A stretch of DNA of 64,000 nt from Owenia fusiformis. Its lineage: Eukaryota; Annelida; Polychaeta; Sabellida; Oweniidae. The position numbers were made by a program, and so were the translations under genes. The DNA lies in the NCBI GenBank assembly GCA_903813345.2, contig CAIIXF020000004.1:5165525-5229524 (forward strand), written 5' to 3'. Positions 1 to 11,800 of the stretch are shown piece after piece (the stretch's first letter is position 1; each line of letters begins with the position of its first letter). The notes under the pieces are model-generated. The model was not told the DNA's origin. It worked only from the letters and a program-made list of their open reading frames with translations, and searched no databases.

Positions 1-427
1 ATCTTACATTGAGTCTTTTGCCTCTTGACTCTATGTCCAGATATATCTTACATTGAGCCTATTGCCTCTTGACTCTATGTCCAGATATATCTTACATTGA
101 GTCTTTTGCCTCTTGACTCTATGTCCAGATATATCTTACCTTGAGTCTGTTGCCTCTTGACTCTATGTCCAGATATATCTTACATTGAGTCTTTTGCCTC
201 TTGACTCTATGTCCAGATATATCTTACATTGAGTCTTTTGCCTCTTGACTCTATGTCCAGATATATCTTACATTGAGCCTATTGCCTCTTGACTCTATGT
301 CCAGATACATCTTACCTTGAGCCTATTGCCTCTTCGACTCTATGTCCAGATATATCTTGCATTGAGTCTTTTGCCTCTTGACCCTATAAGTTCAGATATA
401 TCTTACCTTGAGCCTATTGCCTCTTGG
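1..427. repeat. 44-bp tandem array carrying copied 5' splice donors
   Basis: Nine full units and a partial tenth, about 44 bp each, start at 1, 45, 89, 133, 177, 221, 265, 309, 354 and 399. The first unit touches the window edge, so the array may continue to the left. On the minus strand every unit contains the last bases of the exon at 407-546 followed by a donor-like GTAAGAT. Units at 133, 309 and 399 keep CAAG|GTAAGAT, and most of the others read CAAT|GTAAGAT. The array is therefore a multiplied exon/intron junction lying in the intron just downstream of the real donor. Confidence 0.93.
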
Positions 428-546
428 CCTGATGATGCTCTCCTCTGTGCTGCTTTTGCATGTTCTTTAGCTCTAGCATGGAGTTGGGACAATCCCTCCA
501 TCATTGGTTCACCAAATATATGACAACTCGGAGAAGCAGATGGATT
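407..546 (-). CDS. Exon 5 of large disordered-protein gene (gene continues off left edge)
   Basis: Minus-strand exon bounded by an acceptor (TTTTCAG before 546) and a donor (CAAG|GTAAGAT after 407). It encodes about 46 residues, beginning NPSASPSCHIF and continuing through a helical Ala/Lys/Arg-rich stretch that ends near SSGQEAIGS. The preceding exon ends in phase 0 and this one starts in phase 0; it ends after two bases of a codon, so another exon must lie left of the window. The donor's TAA is in frame, so intron retention would terminate translation at once. I do not recognise the domain. Confidence 0.72.
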
Positions 547-966
547 CTGAAAATGAAAGTATGCATTTTGCACATATTTATTCTCTTGCATTAAGCCTCT
601 GAATCTGTATAGTATCCTCCAATGTCAAATAGATATAATGAACAGACTTAAATGAAAATGGGTACAATCAATAATATGTGTCATATAATAGATATATATT
701 CCTAATTCTGTTCGTTTTACATGATAAGCAAAACAGATTGTAAGATTGATCATATAGCTGGAGTTGAATACACATTGTGAATATGTCCAAAAGCCTGGAC
801 ATATGATTTGAACATTTTGTAAAAAAAATCAGATATATTTATATCTTAAATCAACTAATCAATCAACTAGTGTATGTATGTTTAGAAAATTATTAAATTT
901 TCATGTTGGTAACTTGGTCGACACATATTCACTCCATGAATTTGATTGAATAATTTTAGTGCTTAC
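547..966 (-). other. Intron between exons 4 and 5
   Basis: AT-rich sequence with no open frame of note, bounded by GTAAGC (961-966) and CAG (547-549) on the minus strand. Confidence 0.65.
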
Positions 967-1141
967 CGTTTCAACAATACCTCCATCTTGAGGATCCTCT
1001 ATTTCCATTGGTTCATTGAGAATGAGAGTGTCATCTGGGTCGTCAATCGCTGCTGATGAATCCTGGGAAGCCTTTTTCCGTTTTTGTATGATCGTTGATT
1101 TTGTCGTAAAAATGCTCACAGCATCATCATTTTCCATGTCT
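967..1141 (-). CDS. Exon 4 of large disordered-protein gene
   Basis: Acceptor CTTCAG precedes 1141 and donor GTAAGC follows 967 on the minus strand. The 175 bases begin with the single base that completes the codon split by exon 3, then read DMENDDAVSIF and on to IVET, ending in phase 0. The segment has a basic patch (QKRKK) followed by an acidic, Ile/Glu/Asp-rich tail (EPMEIEDPQDGG). An internal ATG at 1137 could be mistaken for a gene start, but the splice phases favour an internal exon. No domain recognised. Confidence 0.75.
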
Positions 1142-1392
1142 CTGAAGTCATAATGTAAAATACAGGTTATTAAATTCTAATTGGTGAAATCAGAATACTC
1201 ACTTTCTCTGCCTATTATACATGTTTAACATAAAAAAGAGAAGGAATATTTAAATTTCATAAAAAGTCAGTGATTCAATTATTTATTGATTTTGAATTTG
1301 AAACAAAAAATGTGATTTTAGAAAGAAAAACACTTGAGCAAACGAATCTTTCACGTTCCTTCAATATCACCATAAGACTTCTGGCTACTTAC

Positions 1393-1508
1393 ATTGAAGT
1401 ATGTGTTGTACGGAATGACGCTAATGAGGCACCCAAGTAAGAACACTGATCATCTCCAAGAAAAGAATCCCTTTCACTCATGTAAGATGTGTCTAAGACA
1501 AACTCATC
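1393..1508 (-). CDS. Exon 3 of large disordered-protein gene
   Basis: Bounded by TTTTTCACAG before 1508 and by GTAAGT after 1393 (minus strand). The 116 bases are open in phase 0 (DEFVLDTSYMSERD and onward) and leave two bases of a codon, which the first base of exon 4 completes as Ile. The peptide is Ser/Thr/Asp-rich with no recognised domain. Agreement of splice phase across four consecutive exons is the main evidence that these small exons are real. Confidence 0.75.
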
Positions 1509-1730
1509 CTGTGAAAAATGCAAATACATGTAATCAAATATAACATCATTTTTGGACACAAATATTAGGATTCTGATGCTTCAACTTATTTCTCAATATG
1601 AAAAAGCAACATTTCAAAGGTAAAACCTTGGAACACCACTGGGACTGGCTAGTGTTCAGATAAGCAGGTGTTTAAGGTTATTTAACAATGTAGTCAATGG
1701 GGAAATAAAGAATTGGGACTAAAAATGAAG

Positions 1731-2174
1731 TTCACAATGAGAGGTGTTCGCAATGAGAGGTGTTCGCAATGAGAGGTGTTTCGCAATGAGAGGTGTTCGC
1801 AATGAGAGGTGTTCGCAATGAGAGGTGTTCGCAATGAGAGGTGTTCACAATGAGAGGTGTTCACAATGAGAGGTGTTCACAATGAGAGGTGTTCACAATG
1901 AGAGGTGTTCACAATGAGAGGTGTTCACATTGAGAGGTGTTCACAATGAGAGGTGTTCACAATGAGAGGTGTTCACAATGAGAGGTGTTCACAATGAGAG
2001 GTGTTCACAATGAGAGGTGTTCACAATGAGAGGTGTTCACAATGAGAGGTGTTCACATTGAGAGTTGTTCACATTGAGAGTTGTTCACAATGAGAGGTGT
2101 TCACAATGAGAGGTGTTCACAATGAGAGGTGTTCACAATGAGAGGTGTTCTCAATGAGAGGTGTTCACAATGAG
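1731..2174. repeat. 16-bp intronic minisatellite
   Basis: About 27 head-to-tail copies of a 16-bp unit, cacaatgagaggtgtt. Early copies (1747-1830) carry cgcaatg, a few carry cattgag, and one carries ctcaatg. It lies inside the intron between exons 2 and 3 of the minus-strand gene, starting only about 40 bp from the exon 2 donor. Copy-number polymorphism would be expected. Confidence 0.95.
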
Positions 2175-2217
2175 GTATTCCGATATTCAGGTTTTACTGT
2201 TTTAATGTACAACTTAC

Positions 2218-2304
2218 TGGCAAGATTTGACTGGTATCAGCATAGTCCTCATCATCTGAGCCATGGTTGGACACACTATCAGATGGTTTGATGTTGTAGG
2301 GGTC
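2218..2304 (-). CDS. Exon 2 after the giant exon (29 codons)
   Basis: An 87-base exon with acceptor TTCTAATTTCAG before 2304 and donor GTAAGTT after 2218 on the minus strand. It is in phase 0 at both ends and reads DPYNIKPSDSVSNHGSDDED and on to a short tail ending in ILP. The acidic Ser/Asp-rich composition matches the C-terminal end of the giant exon upstream. It is skippable without a frame change. Confidence 0.78.
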
Positions 2305-2808
2305 CTGAAATTAGAAAAAAAAACTTTGTATAATCAATGTTTTTTTCCCCACTTAACATTACATATCATAACATTACATATTCTCCAACTGTTTGTACTG
2401 ATAAATGATAATATCCCAAAATTTCCAAATTGTTTTGAACTTCTGATTTTTAATTGAATCAAATCTCTACATATGGGCAGGTAGGTATATCAATTGCCAC
2501 AACTGTCTTAATCTTGCCAATTCTATCTGCTGTATAGGTTTAAGGATTATCAGAAGGAACTTAAAGGAAGCTAAATATGAAGGTTGTGATATGAATATAA
2601 GATTGTAATATACCGATTTTACGCGATTTCAATTTTTGAGATCATCTTCAGTATCATATGCCAAGGAGTATATTAACCATGACAAAATGTCACTACCTAT
2701 TTGCAATTACAAAACTGAACCATTTGTTACAGATGCTCATAAAGATTAAGGCAGGAAAGGTAGAAAATTGTCCAGATGGGACCTCCTTAATATTTAAAAT
2801 TCACATAC
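2305..2808 (-). other. Intron following the giant exon
   Basis: Bounded by GTATGT (2803-2808) and TTTCAG (2305-2310) on the minus strand. AT-rich with no further coding signal. Confidence 0.65.
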
Positions 2809-5800
2809 CACACAGTCCATGCTTGAATAGATGTCATCCTCCGAGTCTGTTTCTGTTTGTTCATCCTGACAATGGTCCATGTCGCCGTAGCCTATTGCAG
2901 TGTCAAACAGATCTTCAGTAGGGACTGCGGGTGTAAAATTGGCAGCCTGATCCACAAAATCCTGTGTAGTAGACGGGTAATTGGTGGTATTTGAAGACCC
3001 CTTAGTAGAAGAATCAATAACTGGAGGCCCCTTGCTTGCATCATCATCATCACCTTTGTCAATTAATACAACTCTTCTGGTAATATTTTGTTCTGGATCT
3101 TGTTCATCATTTAACCTCCTCTTCTTGGCCAATGTCTGCTCATCAATTGAGTTAGAACGTGCCCTATCTGGGGTAGATGTCCTAGACATATTGGCAGGCC
3201 ATGACTGACTAAGGTCAGCATTTGACATAGACAGTGATGGCAATTTACTCCCAACATATGAAATCTTGGGGCTTTGTAGCTTAACATTACCCTCGGGTCC
3301 TACATGTGATATTTTTGGGGTGTTCCGTTGTGATGGAGAGTTGCTAGACCCCACAAAGGATATCTTTGGTGTCCCAACTCCACCAGATCTTTTTAAAGAA
3401 GGTTCCAATAATGGTTCAACAGATGGTTGCTTTTGAGTTGCATCTTCAGTTATATGTTCAACAGGCTCTTCATCCAATTCCGTGGTCCTAGGTTTCACAG
3501 ATGAGTCTGGTGTGGTATTTGAAGGCATTTGTTTTACAGACTCATTTACATAAGTTATCTTTGGAGTGCTAGTCCTGGATGATGGGGTTGAACTCCCACT
3601 TCCTGATCTAACTTTAGCAGGTTGAATATTCCCAGGGGTTGAACTCCCACTTCCTAATCTAACTTTAGCAGGTTGAATATTCCCAGGAGTAACATCCCCT
3701 GGAGGTGCCGTTGGGGTTTGAACTTTGGAAGGGGGGGTTTGAACTTTGGAAGGGGGTGTTTCTGTATTAACATATACTATTTTTGGGGTACTTCTCCCAG
3801 AATCTGCTTTTGGTGTATTATTTGCAGATACGCTCTCATCGATCTCCATATCTGAACCAATATCACTAGTCTTATCACTAGTCTTACGAGTTTTCTCTTC
3901 AAGACCATCAGGACCTTCATTGATAAAAGATATCTTAGGGGTCCCTATTTGATGTTTTGGATGAGGCCATGGTGGTTGGATAACATTAGTAGGTATAAGA
4001 GCATTTACTAATACTTTTCGCTTCTGCTCTTTTGACAGCTCAGCCTCCGTTGGTTTTGGCTCAATTACAACATTTCTGGTGTTACTGCTTTGTGATGGTA
4101 TTTCTGGAGTCGTCACAAGGGAAGCCACAAAAGGTGTTAATGTTTTATTGCTAGGTGCTGCAGCTGGAATTGATTCTAAAATAACCTTTCTTTTACTGAG
4201 ACTCTCTTCTCTTGCTTGTTCTCTAGCAGCTTGCTCTTCTTTCAGTATTCTCTGGAGTTCCATTAATTTATTGAGCTTATCTACTTCAGACATGTCTGGA
4301 ATGTCTTCTTTTACTTTGGGCTTGGCTTTGTTTGAGTCAGTAGGAGTATGACTAACCACAGTGACATCTATGTTTGAAGACATGGCTTTTTTAGCAGACT
4401 TGTGCTTTTCAACAGTGTCATCCTCAATAACAATAGCATCATCCTCAATAACAACAATAGGATCATCTTCAATTAGGATTGTATCTTTGTCCTTTGCCAT
4501 TGTACTTATAGTTTTTGTAACAATGAAATTTTCTGAAGTGATTTTTGCATCAGAGTTTTGGACTTCTGTTGTATTGTCTTTCACTTTTGCATTTTTCGAT
4601 ATCATATCCTCTAGTAATGTTGTTGGTTTAAGGTTTTGTTTGCTTCTATCTGCAATCTTTGGTTTCTTTTCATGTGACAAAGAGCTAGATTTGTTTCTAC
4701 TGACATCCACAACTTCAACAGAATTTTTTCGACGATCTCTTCTTGATGTCCTTTCTGAAGATCTATTGATTTTAATAGGCCTCCTTGAGCAATCATTCCT
4801 CTCTGGACTTCTACTCCGAGATCGTCTCCCTCTATCCCTTATTCTTCGGTCTGGACTCCTTGATCTTCTACGATCTGGAGTTCTTCTACGATTTGGACTC
4901 CTAGATCTTCGCCTCTTCTTTCGATCTGCACTCTTCGACCGCATTCCTTGATCCTTGGTCTTCTTTTCTTCACTCTTAGATCTCCTTCCTCTACTTCTGC
5001 TTCTGGATCTCCTTTCCCTCTCTTTACTGCGAGATCTTTCACGTTTTTCTTTACTTTTGGACCTCCCAGTTGGCTCTTTGTTTTTAATTAACACAGTTCT
5101 CTCTTCACTCGAGGCTCCCTTTGTTCTGTCATTAACTTTACTGTTTCTATCCACTTTACTTTGGCGTCTCTGAACCACAACATCTCTTGAAATCCTTCTC
5201 CCTCTGTCGATTTTGCCTTTGTCACCTTCAGCTTGTCTTACAACAATTCTAAAGTCATCTCTTAAAGTGTTGCTTGTGCCTTCGTTTTCATGCACTTTGT
5301 CAACTAGATCGTTCCCTTCAACACCATCATCAGGAATCTCACCTTCTTCCAGTTCAGCCTCATCGTTGCATGGTTCCTCATCAAATTCATCATAAATTTT
5401 TGCATTTATTTCAATTCCATCTACAATAGCATAACCATCTTCTTCCTTATTTCCATCATTCATTTCTTTTCCAAAAGTGTCTTTGTTCACATCACATTCT
5501 GTTTCGTGGTCAATAACATCAAATTTTCTGGTGTCATCATTCAATGTTGAAATCCTAACATTGACTTTTTGATCTGTAGAAGGCTCAACATGACTAGAAG
5601 TTATTTCAATGTCTGTTTTCACATCACTATCGATCACCAGATTATAAATGCTGTCATCATCTGATCCAGATTCATTCTCAGCATCTGCCTCTGCAAATCC
5701 TTTATACAATACCTTTCTTAGGTTAAATTTCCTTTCATTCTCAATTTGCTCTTCTTTTGAAGCTCTTCGTGGTTTCACAGACTTTAAACCCTGCACTGCA

Positions 5801-8800
5801 TCTTTGGGTAGTGTTAAGTCTCTGTTATAGTCAAGCTCTGAGGTTTCACCTTGAACATTTGTGGTATCATCTTGGGACTGAGAGGCCTCCTCTGCTGAGC
5901 TGCCAGGAGACTGGCCTCTTGACAGAGAAGCAACTGGTTTTGAAGTTCTGCTTGAACTGGCTGTTGTTAAAACCATTGGTAGGGACTTGTGAACTGCAGC
6001 ATCTTTTGGTGATGATTTTGTTGGTAGTACAGACTCGCCAAATACAATTGTTTCTGGTTTATAAGTGACAATTTTGTCAGATGTATCTAAACCCATTTGC
6101 TTTAAAATATGACCAGGTAAATCCATTCCTTGTGTTGTGTAATGCGGCTTTTTAAACCCCTTTGCTGAGTTTACATTTGAATTTTCTTCTGCATTCTGTT
6201 TATTCGGTATAATATCCTCAGGTCTTACAGCCGACTCATAGGACTTCTGAACTGGCCTGCCACTCATAACTCTAGCAAGTTCTTCAACAAGGGTAGGATT
6301 GTCTTCATTCTCATTAGACTTATTTTCAGTCGTTACATTAACAAGCCTGTCATTGGCATACTCATTATAATCAGATTCAAATGTTTCTTGAAAATTATCT
6401 TCATATACACTAGCACTTTTCTCTTGTCTCTTATAATCTGCATCAATATTGCTAAAAGGCTTTTTACTTGGATCTTGTATGAGTTCAGTATGATAAACTG
6501 GCTCATTCCTATATGGTCTTCCTTGAATGTGATCTTGGTATGCATTGAAACCATCATCTGTTGACTGATGTTGAATTTCACTGTGATAGACAGGTTGATT
6601 TGCCTCACTATGAACAAAAGTATTTTGACTTTCTGCATTATTGTGAAATCCTTGATCTGGCATTATGTGACCTGGATATAGCCTCTGAACATCATCAAAA
6701 TACAATCTATCATGCTGTTGATTGCCTCTATTATATGGTTGATATCCATGATGCTGAACACGTGGGTGACGGTAATCTAAATGCTCATCTTTTTGAAGCT
6801 GACCTTTAACCTGTTCCATATACAAACGCTTATTTACTTCATTTACTGATGGTGTCAAAAACTGATGGCTCATGTTTTTATCATTAGCTTGATGTCGGTT
6901 ATAAGTTTCAGATGGTTTACTATGATGTTCTTTATTTTCAACAATTTTATTTTTTTCAAATGTATGTTGTAACTGGTTCTCATTTTTTGTATACTGATCT
7001 TGATCAGCTTGCTTGCCCATTTGATGCTTGTGATAAAGGGGATCTTGAAATTCAACATGCTGATCTTTTGGGTATTGATTATAGCCTATCTGTGCTTGGT
7101 CTCTGCCATACAAGTATAAATCTCTTTGGTAGGTCTCATGGCTGGCTTGTTTAGCATGTTGTGCATTAGATGCACCATACTGTTGGTGGTCTTTCATGTT
7201 CTTAGATTCATTGGCACTGTACACTGTATTATAGTTGTATTCACCACCATTATTAGTATTGTCATGTACATTTTCATTACCATAATCAGGGTTGAATTCA
7301 TTCTTACGACCTAACCCATCTTTATAGGCCTTTTCATTACATATATAGTTTTTATCATGTCTAATTTGCTTGTAGCTGTCAAGACTAATTTTCTTTTTCT
7401 TATGATGGGCAGATTCATTGTCCTCATATGTTGAAGATCCTTCGTGAGGTAAAGGAGTTGTGTTTTCAGGTGGGGTGAATGTTTTCTTAGATGACTTGAT
7501 CAATTTCCTAGCATGGTCTTCATATGCATGATGATAGCTTTTGGATTCTTTAAGGATTCCCCTTTGACTAATAGATGACCCAGTGACACTTCCTGGGGAT
7601 GTATTAGGGTGCAATGTAGACGAGGAAGGTGCTTTAAGACTGGATGTATTGGTTACAGCAGGGGAGTGAACAGCAGGGGAGTGAACAGCAGGGGAGTGAA
7701 CAGCAGGGGAGTGAACAGCAGGGGAGTGAACAGCAGGGGAGTGAACAGCAGGGGAGTGAACAGCAGGGGAGTGAACAGCAGGGGAGTGAACAGCAGCGGA
7801 GTGAACAGCAGCGGAGTGAACAGCAGCGGAGTGAACAGCAGCGGAGTGAACAGCAGCGGAGTGAACAGCAGAGACAGAAGGATGAATATTAGATGGACTG
7901 GAGTACACTTGACTGTGTTGGTCATTACTAGTGTCACATTCTTTAGTAGTTCTATCTATATCAGTCACTTGTTTTGGCTGCAACGATTTCGTTCTTGATT
8001 GGAGTTCATCATTGACCTGCTTTGTCACTTCCTTATAGCTGCCAAAGTGATCATCAAATGCAGCTTGAAGTTTCAGCTTTTCATATTCCGTGTTTTGATT
8101 CAAAGTTGTGGTCTTAATTACATCTCTTTGTTTGATTGTAGCTATATTTGGGCCTTGACTAATATTTCTTGTGATTGGTACTTCTTTTATTAGTTTTGTA
8201 ACAGGAGGTTTAAGATCACTGAATACACCCTTATCTGCAACTGATGTAAGAATTTCTGATGCTTTGCTTCTGTGTGCATCAGATTGATTCATTTTATCCA
8301 TTTTTTCCTCAGCTGTTAGTTTGGTGACATTCCTCTCAGTACTTTGCTTGGTTTTCATGGTAAACAATGAAGAGATAGCCTTTGCCTTTTCCCTCATATC
8401 TTTAGGGACCTGCTTTGGACCACCTTGGTTCTTACTTCTGCTTCCTGTATCCCTTAATTGCTTTCCATCTGACTTAAGATATTTAGGTTCTGGTTTCTTC
8501 TCATCCTTGACCTTGGATGTTTCTAGTGTTTCAGATTTCTCAGTTGCAACAGTTGAAGCTGGCTTCTTAGGAATTTTAAACGAATCTAGCAAAGCTGGTC
8601 TCTGCATATATTTTTCCTTTCTCTTTTTGAAAATGTCTTTCTCTACTTGTTTCTTCTTTTCCTCTGCTCGTTCAGCTGCTATTCTTTCTCTTTGTTGTTT
8701 GCTATAGTCTTCCTTTGAAATGTCTCTCTTTTTCTTTTTCCTTTTTAGCTTGGCATGTTTACCCAATTCATCCCCCAGATTCCACTCTGTTCGGTTAGGT

Positions 8801-11800
8801 TCTGGAGTTGAAGTGTTACTCCTAGACTTAGCTTTCTCAGACATATTTTCATTTTCCTCATCTTTGTTAATTCTTTCGTTTTTAATTTTCTTACTCAAAG
8901 ATCCTTCATCTGAAGATTTCTTCTCCTGTTTTCTTTTCTTTTTCATTTTGGCATCTGATTCAATATTACTGTTTGTCATCTCAGATTTGAATCCACAATC
9001 TGCATCTTTATTCATTTGTGTTTCATTTTTCTTGAGTTTCTCTTTCTCCTCTTCGATGTTCATAACCATGAGCTTAACTAAGACCTCCTTCAATTTCAAT
9101 GATTTATATTTTAGAAACTTTACACTTTCTTCATGTTTCTTAAATTTAACTTTGCTCCTAGGCCCTATTTTCCTCTTTTGTGTCATCCCTGATGATGTTA
9201 AAGTTTTATCAGATTGTACAGTGCGATTCTCAGATGAAGGTCCTGAAACATCTGCTTTTTCATTGGTAATTGCTTCAATTTTCTCAACTGTATCATACAT
9301 TGGTGAATTTTCTACAGGTGTGTCATCTATTGCTGTATCATCCACTGGAGTAGTGTTGTCTATTGGAGTAATGTTTGTTTGTGTGTCATCTCCAGTTGTA
9401 TTCACTATTGGTGTGTCATCTGTCAGTGTTTTATTCACAGTAACATGGTCAACATTTGTTGATAATCTTCTTCCATCTTCTACTAAACAGTTTTCAGCTT
9501 GTGTTTTATCATCATATGATTTCACAGGCGCATGGGCCTGTTTTAAGGTGATTGGATCTGGTTTATCTTCATCAGCTTTACCACTATTGTTCTGTGCTCC
9601 ATGAAAGGATGACAGATCAGTTGGGAAGTGGATATTTAAAACTGCATTAGAGGCAGACTTTGACAAATCTAGTGGCATATCTAAATCAGGAGTCGGGGAA
9701 ACGATTGGAGCTTCTTCTATATTGGCTGGTACTATATGCTTTCCTGCTTCTATTTTATTTTTAATGTTGAAGTCATCATTCAGTTTTTCTTTAGTTTTAC
9801 TCACACTTTTTTCGGCTACTGGTTTACCATGGGTGATACTTTTCTCTTGTGTAGTTTGGTCTTTAACTTTCTTCCTTTTCCTTTTAGCTTTAATTGTCTC
9901 TGTATCCTTCTCCTTGGTGACTCCCTGTGCAATGTTTGTATCCACTTTGATAACTTCCCTTTTCATATGTAGTGAATCCTCATTACCTTCAATAGTTACA
10001 TTATTGTCAGTCATAGTTGGTTCATCATTATGAGCATTGCTGTCAATTCGTTGTTCAGTAGCTTTTTTCCTTTTCATTTTAGCTTTGGCCATGCCCTTTT
10101 GAGTTGCATCTAGTTCTACACTTGTTTGTTTATTGCTATCATGAATGTCTTTTTCCTTTTGTACAGTTGCTCTATGGTGAATAGGTTGACTCACAATTAT
10201 TTTATCATCAGTTACTGCATCCTTTAGCTCATGGATATCACTTGTCTTTATTTGGCTCAGTGGTTCTTTATCTGTATTTTGGCAGTCTTTGATGTTCTCA
10301 CTGATTTCAATTGCTTCTGCATCTTCACTTTCCTTACTGAGAATTTCCTCAATGCTTTTCTTTCTCACATCTTTAAGCCTTGCCACCTTTTTGGACTTTT
10401 TCTTATTTTCTTTTGGTTCAACTTCAATTTTTGATTTCTGAATGTCTTCTTCATCTGATGTGTCATCCACAATTTCTACACTTTTATAAGCCTTCGATTC
10501 TTTCTTATTTTTTCGCACCACTGCAGCTGGAATTTTCTTCTTATCACTTGCAGCTCCAACTGGACGTTTCTTTTCACTTGTAGTTGGGGTTTTCTTTATT
10601 TCACTTGCGCCTCGAAGTTTCTTTTTCTTTTGTTTGCCACTGTTTGAAGAAGGAGGTTGGTATTCTGATTCACCATCTTTCTCCCATTCAATTCCCTCAA
10701 TTGATGACTTACTTTTCTCTTTCTTCTTTGCGACACTGTCTAATACAGGAGTTACTTCTACTTCTAAGTCAATAATCTCGGATTCATCTTTTTCTAGCTT
10801 AAGTTCCTCTACTGATGCTTGTCTGTTTTCTTTCAATTTAGCTAAAGGCACGTCATTCTGTTCTTTCTCTTCGGAAGTTGAGAAAGAGTCTTGAACTTCT
10901 TCAACTGTTTCAATATCTTCATTACCAATATATGTCACTTGTTTTTCTTTTGGGAGGCCAATTACTTCATCAGCATCAAGTTCACTCCCTTTCTTCTTCC
11001 TTTTCTTTGGACTGTAGGGTAGCTTCTCTTCTTCTAGATTTATCCCATCTGTTTCTGACATTTCTCCAAAATTTGAGACATTAATACTGTCATTTTGAGT
11101 GAACATTTCATTATTATTTATATTAGAAGACTCATTTGTTTTCTTTGATGAAATGCTACTTTTATCAACCTGTATGGGTTCACTTTGTCTTACAGATTTC
11201 GTAATCTTTGGTGTTTGAGATATGACTTCAGATGGTTTCTTGGTATCCTCTTTTTTATTTGACTTTTTTGTATTAGGCAGCTTATTTTTCAAAGCTTTGG
11301 AGATTGAAGATAATTTCATTCCCAAAGGAACATCAGGACTAGAAGATTCATCACACTTAGCAGGAATTACGGTACTTTCAATCCTATCATTGTCAGTTTC
11401 TTGAGTAGTTTCTATTTCTGCTGCATTGTTAGAGTTTATGCTATCAATCAATTCGTCACTTTCTTGCTCATTGCCTTTTTCAGTCTGAACTTTGCACTTC
11501 ATGTATATAATATGTCCATATGAGTCTTCAACTGAATGTATGGTGTTGAATTGTGAAATATCTAGCTGCTTCACTCTAACTCGACCATTTTGGAATTGCT
11601 CAAAAGCAGATATGGCACGGCTTGTTACAGTACTCCCTCGATTAGGTGAACCTTCATCACCGGACTTTGTTTCACCTTTTGAAAAAATACAGCTTGTTAC
11701 AGTACTGAGTGGTATAACTGAATTAGTTATATGACAATCAGCTTCATCATCTGAATCCGTTTCATCCTTTAAAATGTTATAATCCCTGAAACTGATTTCT

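Noticed and set aside
901-1137. Minus-strand ORF starting at ATG 1137 as a separate small gene
   Set aside because: Splice phase shows it is an internal exon; the ATG is a normal methionine codon.
1-2174. CRISPR-like appearance of the 44-bp and 16-bp arrays
   Set aside because: Units are contiguous with no unique spacers, and the genome is eukaryotic.
7609-7998. Plus-strand frames of NSRGV and SEQQG repeats, and the out-of-frame minus frame of FTPLL repeats
   Set aside because: Alternative-frame readings of the 15-bp coding minisatellite.
8720-9604. 294-codon plus-strand open frame (Ser/Phe/Leu-rich) and many similar plus-strand frames over 2,981-12,799
   Set aside because: They are antisense shadows of the 10-kb Lys/Ser/Glu-rich exon; composition follows from the complementary codons and no splice or start signals support them.
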